Below, in pieces: positions 35,991 to 44,480 of a stretch of DNA of 64,000 nucleotides. The position numbers and the translations under genes are program-made. A model generated the notes under the pieces. That model was not told where the DNA came from and ran no database searches. It worked only from the letters and a program-made list of their open reading frames with translations. Source of the stretch: Alphaproteobacteria bacterium (lineage in GTDB: Bacteria; Pseudomonadota; Alphaproteobacteria; Thalassobaculales; Thalassobaculaceae); contig JAJEAR010000012.1 in NCBI GenBank assembly GCA_022822665.1, positions 124,001 through 188,000 of the forward strand, written 5' to 3'. Position 1 is the stretch's first letter. Each line of letters begins with the position of its first letter.

Positions 35991-36865
35991 CTCTCCTGTT
36001 CGCCTCCCTGCCCGATCCTGACCCTGGCCGGTGTGACCGGCAGGCCCGGCACGTCGACCGCGATCCGGTAGACGGTGCCGCAGTTCTCCGTCGGCCCCTC
36101 CCTGCTCCCGGTCACGACATGCAGGTCGCGCAGGTCATCGCCGCCGAAACACACCGAGGTGACCATGGGCAGCGGCACCGGCAGGCTCAGGCGCAGCTCT
36201 CCGCCCGGCTCGAAGACATCGACCCGCGAGCCGAAGGCCATCGCCACCCACACCGAGCCGTCCTCCGCCACCGCCAGACCGTCGGGATGACCGTCGCGGG
36301 TGCGCACGAAGGGTCTCCACGGGGCGAGCCGGCCATCGTCCCGATCGACATCGTAGACCCGGACGACATCGTCCCGGGCGTCGGCATGGTAGAGGCGGGC
36401 GCCGTCCGGCGAGACGCCGAGACCGTTGGTCAGCCGCACGCCATCGGCGACGGTATGCACTGAACCATCCAGGTCGATCATGTGCAGGTGACCGGGTCGC
36501 ACGGGCTCGCCCGAGAACACCCGGAAGGCAAGCGAGCCGACATAGATCCGGCCCGCCCCGTCGGTGGCGAGATCGTTGAACCCGATCGCACCGGGCGTCA
36601 CCTGCGCATCGAGCAGCACGCTTGAGCGCTGTCCGTCGATGCTTTTCCACGCAATGTTCCTGCCACCGACGACCAGGCCGCCCGCCTCGTGCGGCGCCAT
36701 GCCGCCGATGCCCCGGCGGTGTGGCAGCAGCACCGACACCTGCCCATCGCGGTGGACCCGATGCACGCCGCCGCCCAGCACGTCGCTGAACAGCAGTCCG
36801 AGTTCCGAATCCCACACCGGCCCCTCGACCAGGCCGTAGCCGGTGGCAAGGACGTCCATGGTCAT
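35987..36865 (-). CDS. SMP-30/gluconolactonase-family protein
   Basis: The 292-residue beta-propeller begins G-L-V-E-G-P-V-W-D with the metal-ligand glutamate (E15) and includes N-D-L-A-T-D-G-A-G near 95-103, T-N-G-L-G-V-S-P-D-G and D-G-H-P-D-G-L-A-V-A with the other conserved ligands. Family members are calcium- or zinc-dependent lactonases. The start one base after the upstream stop region (ATG at 36865; a second ATG two codons later is possible) and the ATGA overlap with the nitroreductase gene show tight coupling. The lactone is unknown. Confidence 0.85.
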   Translation of the reverse strand: MTMDVLATGYGLVEGPVWDSELGLLFSDVLGGGVHRVHRDGQVSVLLPHRRGIGGMAPHEAGGLVVGGRNIAWKSIDGQRSSVLLDAQVTPGAIGFNDLATDGAGRIYVGSLAFRVFSGEPVRPGHLHMIDLDGSVHTVADGVRLTNGLGVSPDGARLYHADARDDVVRVYDVDRDDGRLAPWRPFVRTRDGHPDGLAVAEDGSVWVAMAFGSRVDVFEPGGELRLSLPVPLPMVTSVCFGGDDLRDLHVVTGSREGPTENCGTVYRIAVDVPGLPVTPARVRIGQGGEQER

Positions 36866-36866
36866 C

Positions 36867-37172
36867 CTACGCGTCGTCGCCGAGAACCTCCTGCAGCACC
36901 CGCCCGGCGTTCACCGCCGTGGGCCAGCCGGAGTAGAAGGCGATGTGGGTGATCATTCCGAACAGCTCCTCGCGGGTGACCCCGTTGTCGAGCGCGCGCT
37001 GCAGGTGCCCCTTCAACTCCGGCGTGCGGTAGAGCGCAGCCAGGACCGAACAGGTCACGAGGCTGCGGTCGCGCTTGGAAAGTTCCGGCTGTTCCCACAC
37101 GTCGCCGAACAGCACCTCGTCGCGCAGTTTGCCGAATTGCGGAATCATGTCGTAGACGGTCTTCTGTGCCAT
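36867..37172 (-). CDS. carboxymuconolactone decarboxylase-family protein
   Basis: The 101-residue protein matches the CMD/AhpD fold: D-R-S-L-V-T-C-S-V-L-A-A-L at 35-47, then H-L-Q-R-A-L-D-N-G-V-T-R-E-E-L and H-I-A-F-Y-S-G-W-P. It lacks the AhpD C-x-x-C pair, so a peroxidase-type redox role is unlikely, and it resembles gamma-carboxymuconolactone decarboxylase-like proteins. It is separated from the SMP-30 gene by one base. Pairing of a CMD-like protein and a lactonase suggests lactone ring chemistry, though no aromatic pathway is nearby. Confidence 0.8.
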   Translation of the reverse strand: MAQKTVYDMIPQFGKLRDEVLFGDVWEQPELSKRDRSLVTCSVLAALYRTPELKGHLQRALDNGVTREELFGMITHIAFYSGWPTAVNAGRVLQEVLGDDA

Positions 37173-37207
37173 GGCGTTCAATCTCCCTTGATGTGCGTGG
37201 CAGGTGT

Positions 37208-38362
37208 TCAGAACAGGCGTCGGCTTGCGAGCTCCGCGCCCTCGGCGAGAGCGCGCAGCTTGGCCCACACGACGTCGGAGGTCAGCCGGCCCATGCCGGC
37301 CGAGGTGTCGAACCCGCAGTCGGTTCCCGCCATGATCCGGAACGGATCACCGAGGGCTTCGGCCGCCAGCTCCAGCCGGTCAGCCACCACTTCGGGATGT
37401 TCGACAAAGGTCGTGAGCGTGTCGATCGCGCCCACGATGAGGACCTGGTCCGGCGCCAGCGGCTGCGAGCCGAACAGCCGGATCTCGTGCGCATGGCGCG
37501 GGTTGGCGAAGGGGAACAGGAACCCGCCGACATTGGCCTGCAGCAAGCTGGGGAGGATGTCGGCAAGCGGCACGTCCCGGTCATGCGGCGATTCATAGTT
37601 GCCGTAGCAGACGTGCAGCCGGACCCGGTCGCGGGGCAGTCCCGCGACCATCCTGTTGATGCGCGCGATCACCCGGTCCACGAAGTCGACGAACTCTGCG
37701 AGCGGCCGGTCGTGGAACAGCATGTGCCGCTCGAGCCCGAGGTCGGGCGCATCGATCTGCAGGATGAACCCGGCCTCGACAGCGGCGCGGTACTCGACCT
37801 CGAGCGCATCGGCGAGAGCGTCGAGATAGGCATCGTCGTCCGGGTAGTAGGCATTGCGGATGGCCGTCGCAACGATCCCCGGCGAGGGCGCGGTCATGAA
37901 GGCATCCGCAAACGCCCCCTCGTGCCGGCCGAGCGCGTCGCGGAACACGGCGATCTCGGCGGCATTGGCCTCGGGCGCGGTGTGCCGGACCTCGCCGATC
38001 GCCTCGGGCGGTTCCATGTTGCTGACAGCGAGCCGGTCACGCATGAAGGCGCGCCGGACCTCGGCGAACTCCGGGTAGTCGGCCAGTTCCGACCCGCCCC
38101 CGCGGTCCCAGCGGCCGCCGAACCCCGACATCCGCCGCTGCACGTAGAGGAAGAAGGCCTCGCGAACCTGTTCGCCGTCGCTGGGGATATCGATGCCGCA
38201 CTCGCGCTGGCGCTCGACCACCCAGTGGGTGGCCGCCTCACCCTCGCGCTCCAGCACGTCGGGGTCGATCTCGCCGCCGCGGGCGCGCGCGACGTAGAGT
38301 TCCACCAGCGAGCGCGGACGCGGCAGGCTCCCGGCATGGGTGGTAAGGATGCGGCCCGTCAT
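37208..38362 (-). CDS. MetE C-terminal-domain-like zinc methyltransferase
   Basis: The 384-residue protein is a stand-alone cobalamin-independent methionine synthase catalytic domain. His250 and Cys252 in H-V-C-Y-G-N, and Cys349 in T-D-C-G-F, fit the zinc ligands, and T-H-A-G-S-L-P-R-P at 8-16 is the usual N-terminus. Members include folate-independent methyltransferases and CoM-dependent epoxyalkane enzymes; a methionine-synthase partner domain is absent. It lies between a MetY-type enzyme and a CMD-like gene in one operon, so transfer of a methyl or alkyl group to or from a thiol is the best guess. Confidence 0.82.
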   Translation of the reverse strand: MTGRILTTHAGSLPRPRSLVELYVARARGGEIDPDVLEREGEAATHWVVERQRECGIDIPSDGEQVREAFFLYVQRRMSGFGGRWDRGGGSELADYPEFAEVRRAFMRDRLAVSNMEPPEAIGEVRHTAPEANAAEIAVFRDALGRHEGAFADAFMTAPSPGIVATAIRNAYYPDDDAYLDALADALEVEYRAAVEAGFILQIDAPDLGLERHMLFHDRPLAEFVDFVDRVIARINRMVAGLPRDRVRLHVCYGNYESPHDRDVPLADILPSLLQANVGGFLFPFANPRHAHEIRLFGSQPLAPDQVLIVGAIDTLTTFVEHPEVVADRLELAAEALGDPFRIMAGTDCGFDTSAGMGRLTSDVVWAKLRALAEGAELASRRLF

Positions 38363-38398
38363 TCCGGTCCCCTCGGTGTCAGGTGCCCGATGAACCGG

Positions 38399-40228
38399 TC
38401 ACGGAGCCAGGGCGGCTTCGAGGTCGGCGATGATGTCCCCGACCGACTCGAGCCCGATCGACAGGCGCACCACGTCATCGCCCGCACCGGCCGCGGCGCG
38501 CTGCTCGTCGGTCAGCTGCCTGTGCGTTGTCGAGGCCGGGTGCAGGATCAGCGAACGCGTATCGCCGATATTGGCGAGATGGCTGAGCAGTTCGCACCTC
38601 TGCACGCAGCGCACCCCGGCCTCGTACCCGCCCCGCACCCCGAAGGTGAACACGGAACCGGCACCCTTCGGCAGGTATTTCCGTGCAAGCGCCCGGTAGG
38701 GCGAGCCCGGCAGGTCAGCGTGGGACACCCACGAGACCGCGGAGTGTGACGCGAGGAACCCCGCCACCTCGCGGGCATTCGCGACATGGCGCTCCATGCG
38801 CAGCGCCAGGGTCTCGATCCCCATCAGCGTGAGATACGCGTTCATCGGCGCAAGCGTCGGACCAAGATCGCGCAACCCCACGGCATGGCCGTAGGTGGTG
38901 TAGGCAAGATCGCCGAAGGTCTCGAAGAAGGTCAGCCCGTGGTAGGCCGGTTCCGGTTGCGACAGCGCCGGGAACCGGTCGTTGCGAAACCAGTCGAATC
39001 GGCCGGAGTCAACGATGGCGCCACCCATTGCGTTGCCGTGTCCGGACAGGAACTTGGTGGTGGAGTGGATGACGATGTCGGCACCGTGGTCGATCGGCTG
39101 GCACAGGTACGGCGTCGCCATGGTGTTGTCGATGATCAGCGGCACCCCGACCTCGTCCGCCACCGACTTGAGTGCCTCCATGTCGCTGACCACCCCGCCC
39201 GGGTTGGCGAGGGATTCGGCAAAGATCGCCTTCACCCCGGGTGCTGCCGCCGCCTCGCGCACCGCGTCGATGTTGTCGGTATCGACGAAGCTGCAGTGCC
39301 AGTCGAACTTGCGGAACGTCTTACCGAACTGGGTGATCGATCCGCCGTAGAGCCGGGTCGAGGCCACGATCCGGTCGCCCGGCTCCATCAGCGGCAGCAG
39401 CGCGACCATCTGGGCCGAATGTCCTGATGCCGTGCACGTGGTCCCGCGCCCACCCTCGAGGCTTGCGATCCGCTCCTCGAGCACCGCCGTGGTCGGGTTC
39501 GACAGCCGGGCATAGATATTGCCGAAGGTCTGCAGGTTGAACAGCGACGCGGCGTGCTCGACATCGTCGAACACGAATGCAGTGGTCTGGAAGATCGGCG
39601 TCGACCGCGCCCCGGTGGTGGGATCGGGGGCCGCGCCGGCGTGGATGGCCCGGGTCTCGAACCCCGGCGGCGGAGCCTGGGTCGGAGCCGCCGGTGTGTT
39701 CGCCGGACGCGCCTGGCCAACGGTTCGCCGGCGCGAACTGATCACCTTCGAGTCGAACCCGTGCCAGGAGAGTTCCCCGAACAGGCGGGAGAACTCGATC
39801 TTGGGACAGCGGTTCATCACCACCCTGAGACCGGCGGCCTCGGCCCGGGCCGCCGCCTCGTCATTGCGCACGCCCAGCTGCATCCACACCACCCGGGCGC
39901 CATGGCGGACCGCCTCGTCGGCGATCGGTCCGGCCGCCGCCGAATTGCGGAAGATGTCCACCATGTCGACGGTCTCGGGCAGGGTGTCGAGCGACGCGTG
40001 GACCGGTTCGCCGAGGATTTCACTGCCCACCGCGCCGGGATTGACCGGGTAGACCTTGTAGCCTTTTGCCTGCAGGTACTTCATCGCGAAGTTGGAGGGC
40101 CGGTTCCAGTTCGCGCTCGCCCCGACCATCGCGATGGTCCGCACATCGGACAGGATGCTCCTGATGAAGGCATCACTGTAGCTGTCGTGGACCGGTACCC
40201 CGGCCGGATCATGCTCGGCCATGTTCAT
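38399..40228 (-). CDS. fusion of a CoA-binding-domain protein with a MetY-type sulfhydrylase
   Basis: The 609-residue protein joins two normally separate proteins. Residues about 20-168 form a complete CoA-binding-domain protein (T-I-A-M-V-G-A-S-A-N-W-N-R-P at 31-44, M-N-R-C-P-K-I-E at 138-145, ending V-I-S-S-R-R-R). After a proline/alanine linker, 190-609 is a full Cys/Met-metabolism PLP enzyme with the PLP lysine at K392 in H-S-T-T-K-F-L-S-G-H-G. The latter resembles O-acetylhomoserine sulfhydrylase. Its ATG overlaps the enoyl-CoA hydratase stop. The CoA domain may sense acyl-CoA state; that is inference. Confidence 0.87.
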   Translation of the reverse strand: MNMAEHDPAGVPVHDSYSDAFIRSILSDVRTIAMVGASANWNRPSNFAMKYLQAKGYKVYPVNPGAVGSEILGEPVHASLDTLPETVDMVDIFRNSAAAGPIADEAVRHGARVVWMQLGVRNDEAAARAEAAGLRVVMNRCPKIEFSRLFGELSWHGFDSKVISSRRRTVGQARPANTPAAPTQAPPPGFETRAIHAGAAPDPTTGARSTPIFQTTAFVFDDVEHAASLFNLQTFGNIYARLSNPTTAVLEERIASLEGGRGTTCTASGHSAQMVALLPLMEPGDRIVASTRLYGGSITQFGKTFRKFDWHCSFVDTDNIDAVREAAAAPGVKAIFAESLANPGGVVSDMEALKSVADEVGVPLIIDNTMATPYLCQPIDHGADIVIHSTTKFLSGHGNAMGGAIVDSGRFDWFRNDRFPALSQPEPAYHGLTFFETFGDLAYTTYGHAVGLRDLGPTLAPMNAYLTLMGIETLALRMERHVANAREVAGFLASHSAVSWVSHADLPGSPYRALARKYLPKGAGSVFTFGVRGGYEAGVRCVQRCELLSHLANIGDTRSLILHPASTTHRQLTDEQRAAAGAGDDVVRLSIGLESVGDIIADLEAALAP

Positions 40229-41019
40229 TCTCCGCTCCAGACCGGTTCACGCCGGTTGATGAAGGCGTCGATCCCCTCTGCCGCGTCGCGCGCCAGCATG
40301 TTCCGCGTCATCACCTCGCTCGCATAGTCATAGGCGTCCTCGATCGGCATCTCGAGCTGGCGGTAGAACGCCTCCTTGCCGATCTCGAGCACCAGCGGCG
40401 ACTTGGCGACGATGCTTCCCGCCAGCGCGGCGACCTCCTCGTCGAGGCTTTCGTCGGGAACCACGCGGTTGACCAGTCCGTAACCGGCCGCGGTTTCCGC
40501 GTCGATCATGTCCCCGGTCAGCAGCATCTCCATGACCCGCTTGCGCGGAACCGCGCGCGAGACCGCAACCATCGGCGTCGAGCAGAACAGGCCGATGTTG
40601 ACACCCGGGGTGGCGAACCGGGACGTGTCCGCCGCAATGGCAAGATCACAGGTCGCAACCAGCTGGCATCCCGCCGCGGTGGCGATGCCGTGGACCCGCG
40701 CGATCACCGGCTTGGGCAGTCGCAGGATGGTCTGCATCAGCTGCGAGCAGCTGGCGAACACCGCCTCGTGCGCGGCCCGGCTGTCGTTGGCGCGCATCTG
40801 CTTCAGGTCGTGCCCGGCGCAGAACCCCTTGCCGGCGCCGGCGATCACCGCCACCCTGACCGTGCGATCCTGGGAGATTGCATCGAGCTCGTGCTGCAGT
40901 GCCGCCATCAGTTCGAGCGAGAGCGCGTTGTACGCGTGCGGCCGGTTCAGCGTGAGCCAGGCGACCCCGTCGCGGTCCTGCCGCAACACCAGCGCGGTTT
41001 CGTCCCCGTTCGACGCCAT
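40225..41019 (-). CDS. enoyl-CoA hydratase/isomerase family protein
   Basis: The 264-residue crotonase-fold protein has A-G-K-G-F-C-A-G-H-D-L-K-Q-M for the first oxyanion segment and H-G-I-A-T-A-A-G-C-Q-L for the second. The G-H-D-L-K-x-M form is typical of the ECHDC3-like branch. The start is the ATG where the conserved N-terminus begins; upstream extension lacks family features. It is the first gene of the operon with the CoA-binding/MetY fusion, overlapping it by four bases. Confidence 0.85.
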   Translation of the reverse strand: MASNGDETALVLRQDRDGVAWLTLNRPHAYNALSLELMAALQHELDAISQDRTVRVAVIAGAGKGFCAGHDLKQMRANDSRAAHEAVFASCSQLMQTILRLPKPVIARVHGIATAAGCQLVATCDLAIAADTSRFATPGVNIGLFCSTPMVAVSRAVPRKRVMEMLLTGDMIDAETAAGYGLVNRVVPDESLDEEVAALAGSIVAKSPLVLEIGKEAFYRQLEMPIEDAYDYASEVMTRNMLARDAAEGIDAFINRREPVWSGE

Positions 41020-41155
41020 GGCTCCATCCTCCAGGCCAGAGGGCCGGCCTGCCACCGGCAACCTGATGGACGTCTCTATAGCACGGATGGAGCAGGTCGA
41101 CCGTGATCCCGGTACGCGTGGGAAATTTCGGGCGGGACGGCCGGAACTGCGCTCC

Positions 41156-41494
41156 CTACAGCGCGACCTCGCCTTCCTCGCCCGTCCTGATCCGCACCGT
41201 CCGGCTGACGTCGAGCACAAACAGCTTGCCGTCGCCGATGCGCCCGGTTCGCGCCGAGGCCTGGATCGCCTCGACCACCCGGTCCTCGTCGTCATCGCGG
41301 ACCACGACCTCGATCTTGGTCTTGGGCACGAAGTGCACCGTGTATTCGGCGCCGCGGTAGATTTCCCGGTGACCGCCCTGGCGGCCGTATCCCTGGACCT
41401 CGCTCGCGGTCATTCCCTGGACCCCGATCCCGGCCAGCGCTTCGCGGACCGGATCGAGGCGGTGCGGTTGTATGACGGCGATGATGAGTTTCAT
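41156..41494 (-). CDS. glnK: nitrogen regulatory protein PII
   Basis: The 112-residue protein is a PII trimer subunit. It starts M-K-L-I-I-A-V-I-Q-P, has the T-loop with Tyr51 in R-G-A-E-Y (the uridylylation site), and ends with the B-loop T-G-R-I-G-D-G-K and a beta hairpin. PII reports nitrogen and energy state and, as GlnK, blocks AmtB. It lies 28 bases downstream of amtB. Chosen start is the conserved M-K-x-I-x; a longer in-frame start exists. Confidence 0.93.
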   Translation of the reverse strand: MKLIIAVIQPHRLDPVREALAGIGVQGMTASEVQGYGRQGGHREIYRGAEYTVHFVPKTKIEVVVRDDDEDRVVEAIQASARTGRIGDGKLFVLDVSRTVRIRTGEEGEVAL

Positions 41495-41522
41495 GCCATG
41501 CTCCCGAATGTGACTGCGCGGA

Positions 41523-42836
41523 TCAGCTGAGGTCGTAGCCCCGTTCGCCATGCCCGGTTATGTCGAGGCCGTCGATCTCGTCTTCGGTCGAGACCCGCAG
41601 CCCGGTCGTGGCGGCCACGATCCGGGCGATGATGAAGGTCATGACCGCCGAGAGCGCGGTGATGGCGACAACACCGATCAGCTGGGTCACGAACTGGTCC
41701 CCGACCGACACCCCGTCGGCGAGACCGAGCCCGCCCAGGGCCGGAAGCGCCAGGAACGCAACCAGCAGCGTGCCGAGGATTCCGCCGACGCCGTGTACGG
41801 CAAACACGTCGAGCGAGTCGTCGATGTTCAGTCCCTGCTTGATCCAGGTGGTGAACCACTGGCACAGCGCGCCGGCAAGCACGCCGATCACGATCGCGCC
41901 AAACGGTCCCACGAAGCCGGAAGCCGGGGTGATGGCCGCCAGGCCGGCAACCATGCCGGTGACGATTCCGACCACGCTGGGCTTGCCGAACCGGTACCAC
42001 TCGATCGCGGCCCAGACCATTGAGGCGGTCGCTGCCGAAACATGCGTGACCACCATCGCCATTCCGGCACCGCCACCCGCTGACAGCGCGCTTCCGGCGT
42101 TGAACCCGAACCAGCCGACCCACAGCATGCAGGCCCCGACGACCGTCAGGCCGGGATTGTGCGGCGGACGCAGTTCGTTGGGAAATCCGCGCCGCGGCCC
42201 GAGCACCATGACCAGCACCAGGGCCGATACCCCGGCTGTGGTGTGCACCACGATGCCGCCGGCGAAGTCCATCACGCCCATGTCGGCAAGCCAGCCGCCG
42301 CCCCATACCCAGTGGCACGCCGGGGCGTAGACCAGGATCAACCAGAGCAGCGTGAACAGCAGGACGCCGGAAAACCGGATCCGCTCCGGAAAGGCCCCGA
42401 CGATGAGCGCCGGCGTAATGATGGCGAAGGTCATCTGGAACATGAAGAACACGGTTTCCGGGATCGACCCCGCCATCGTTTCGGGACCGACGCCCGCGAG
42501 GAAGGACTTGCCTAGACCACCGATCACCGAGTGCGCGGCGCCACCGTCGCCGAATGCCAGGCTGTAGACGACCACCAGCCACGCGATCGAGGCCAGACAG
42601 GCGACCGAGAAGCAGTGCATCAGCACCGAAAGCACGTTCCGGGACCTGACGAGGCCGGCATAGAACAATGCGAGTCCCGGCAGTGTCATGAACAGAACCA
42701 GTGCCGTCGACGTCAGGATCCACGCGGTATCACCGCCGGACAGACCGTCCTCGGCACCGGCATGACCGCTTGCGAGCAATACCGCCAGCACGGTTGAAAG
42801 CCCGACACTCCTTCGGGCCGATCGCCAGGTCTTCAT
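41523..42836 (-). CDS. amtB: ammonium transporter AmtB
   Basis: The 437-residue protein has a signal-type N-terminus and eleven hydrophobic helices of the Amt family. Landmarks are P-G-L-A-L-F-Y-A-G-L-V-R near 57-68, D-F-A-G-G-I-V-V-H near 187-195 with the first pore histidine, G-W-F-G-F-N-A-G-S and the late F-A-V-H-G-V-G-G-I with the second pore histidine. It imports ammonium or ammonia. GAGGAGG lies ten bases before the ATG. The PII gene follows on the same strand. Confidence 0.93.
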   Translation of the reverse strand: MKTWRSARRSVGLSTVLAVLLASGHAGAEDGLSGGDTAWILTSTALVLFMTLPGLALFYAGLVRSRNVLSVLMHCFSVACLASIAWLVVVYSLAFGDGGAAHSVIGGLGKSFLAGVGPETMAGSIPETVFFMFQMTFAIITPALIVGAFPERIRFSGVLLFTLLWLILVYAPACHWVWGGGWLADMGVMDFAGGIVVHTTAGVSALVLVMVLGPRRGFPNELRPPHNPGLTVVGACMLWVGWFGFNAGSALSAGGGAGMAMVVTHVSAATASMVWAAIEWYRFGKPSVVGIVTGMVAGLAAITPASGFVGPFGAIVIGVLAGALCQWFTTWIKQGLNIDDSLDVFAVHGVGGILGTLLVAFLALPALGGLGLADGVSVGDQFVTQLIGVVAITALSAVMTFIIARIVAATTGLRVSTEDEIDGLDITGHGERGYDLS

Positions 42837-42936
42837 GCTTCGAAGCCTCCTCGCTTCACGCGTTCCAGCCGGCGAACATACAGCGACATGCACACAAATC
42901 AAGCACTGAAACTACATTGCCTAATATTTAATCATC

Positions 42937-43632
42937 ATGACATCGCAGGACCGAGCCTGTATGACCTGCGCCATGGACTGGGACCTGGTGATCTTCGACT
43001 GCGACGGGGTGCTCGTGGACAGCGAGCCGATCGCGCACCGTCTCCTCGTCCGGGCCCTGGACGAGGCCGGGCTGTCCGGCGCGAAAGAGCACGACTACGC
43101 CGCGTTCCTCGGCGGCAAGCTCACCCAGATCCGGTCCGCCATCGAGCAGCGGTTTTCCCGGACATTGCCGGCGGATTGGGTGGAGCGGATCTACGATCAG
43201 CAGTTCGCTGCGTTCAGGCGGGAACTGGAGAAGATCGACGGGGTCGACACCGTACTCGATGCGCTTGACGCCGCATCGGTGCCGTACTGCGTGGGCTCCA
43301 ACGGACCTCCGGAGAAGATGGAGGTGACCCTGGGGCTTACCGGTCTCGCACCGCGATTCTCCGGCCGGGTGTTCTCGGCCGACCATGTCGGCGTGCCGAA
43401 GCCCGCGCCCGATCTCTACCTGCACTGCGCGGACCGGATGCGCGCGCGCCCGGCACACTGTGCGGTGATCGAGGACAGCCCGCGCGGTGCCACGGCCGGC
43501 GTTGCCGCCGGAATGACCGTCTACGGGTTTGCGGCAGCGAGTGATGCCGGTGCACTGCGCAGGGCCGGGTGCCGCGCCGTCTTCGACACCATGGCCGACC
43601 TCGTCCGACTGCTCGGGTGTTCTCCCGCCTGA
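42937..43632 (+). CDS. HAD-superfamily hydrolase, subfamily IA
   Basis: The protein of up to 231 residues has the HAD motifs: nucleophile Asp21 in F-D-C-D-G-V-L-V-D-S-E, Ser120 in V-G-S-N-G-P, and Lys144 in G-V-P-K-P-A-P-D with the acidic I-E-D-S loop. It resembles small sugar or pyrimidine phosphatases. The start is uncertain: ATGs at 42937, 42961 and 42973 are all possible, and the last immediately precedes the conserved fold. It ends one base before the convergent haloacid-dehalogenase gene. Confidence 0.85.
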   Translation: MTSQDRACMTCAMDWDLVIFDCDGVLVDSEPIAHRLLVRALDEAGLSGAKEHDYAAFLGGKLTQIRSAIEQRFSRTLPADWVERIYDQQFAAFRRELEKIDGVDTVLDALDAASVPYCVGSNGPPEKMEVTLGLTGLAPRFSGRVFSADHVGVPKPAPDLYLHCADRMRARPAHCAVIEDSPRGATAGVAAGMTVYGFAAASDAGALRRAGCRAVFDTMADLVRLLGCSPA

Positions 43633-44391
43633 TCAGGCGGGCGCGGGCCGGCGCTCCGGGACCGACCGGACCGCCGCCGCCATCTCGGCGAGGCTGAAGA
43701 ACAGGAAATCCGGCTTGTGCTGTTCCGCGACAACCGCGGTCGCGCCCCAGTCGCCTCCTTCGGACAGGCGCTGGCGATCGATCCAGGCCGTCGCCAGTCC
43801 GAGCCGGGCCGCCGGCACCAGGTCGTGGAATTGCGATTGGGCGGTGTGGAGAATGTCGCCCGGCGCAAGGCCGAAGTCGCGATCGAGCCACTCGAGGACG
43901 TTGTGGAACCCGCGCGGGTCCGGCTTGTAGCTGCCGACGTCCTCGGCCGTCATGACGCCGTCGAAGGTCACGCCGAGGCGCGCGGCCGAGCCGGCAAATC
44001 CGGCGCGGTCCACGTTGGAGAGCACAAACAGGTGATACCGCGTGGCGAGCAGGCGCAGCGCGGCACCGCTGTCCTCGAAGGCCGGCCAGTCCGGCACCGA
44101 CCCGCCGAAGGCCCGGTCCAGCGGCCCCGACGTCTCGAGCCCGAGGGCCACGGCAATCTCCCGGTGCGCCCGCTCCAGGATCCCCGGATACGGACAGTCC
44201 GGGGTTTCCGCCTGCGCGGCCGATTCCGCGCGGCTGAAGGCCTGCAGCAGGATGGAACGGGAGATGTCGGTGCGCCCGTTGGCCCGCAGCATCGGCTGCG
44301 CCGCCGCCCAGATGCCGCCTTCCCAGTCGATCAGGGTACCGTAGCAGTCGAATACCAGGGCCCGGTACCGGCCCAGCTCATCCCGTGACAT
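43633..44391 (-). CDS. HAD-superfamily hydrolase, haloacid dehalogenase type II-like
   Basis: The 252-residue protein has nucleophile Asp14 in V-F-D-C-Y-G-T-L-I-D-W-E-G-G-I, a form typical of type II 2-haloacid dehalogenase-like enzymes. It also has L-S-N-V-D as motif II and Y-K-P-D-P-R as motif III with the lysine. The active substrate cannot be read from the sequence; many relatives are phosphatases. The start is set by the conserved N-terminus; it is divergent from the agmatinase gene with 89 bases between. Confidence 0.83.
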   Translation of the reverse strand: MSRDELGRYRALVFDCYGTLIDWEGGIWAAAQPMLRANGRTDISRSILLQAFSRAESAAQAETPDCPYPGILERAHREIAVALGLETSGPLDRAFGGSVPDWPAFEDSGAALRLLATRYHLFVLSNVDRAGFAGSAARLGVTFDGVMTAEDVGSYKPDPRGFHNVLEWLDRDFGLAPGDILHTAQSQFHDLVPAARLGLATAWIDRQRLSEGGDWGATAVVAEQHKPDFLFFSLAEMAAAVRSVPERRPAPA

Positions 44392-44480
44392 GGTGCGTGT
44401 GACCTCAAGATTGCGGTGGCGCCGTGGCGCCGAAAGTCCCAGACTGTCGGTCACCCTGATCGTTGCGACAAGAGGCACTC

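Noticed and set aside
42885-42910. Possible NtrC site between amtB and the HAD gene
   Set aside because: TGCAC is present, but the right half (AAGCA) matches the expected GTGCA poorly, and no sigma-54 promoter of the form TGGC-N7-TTGC was found.
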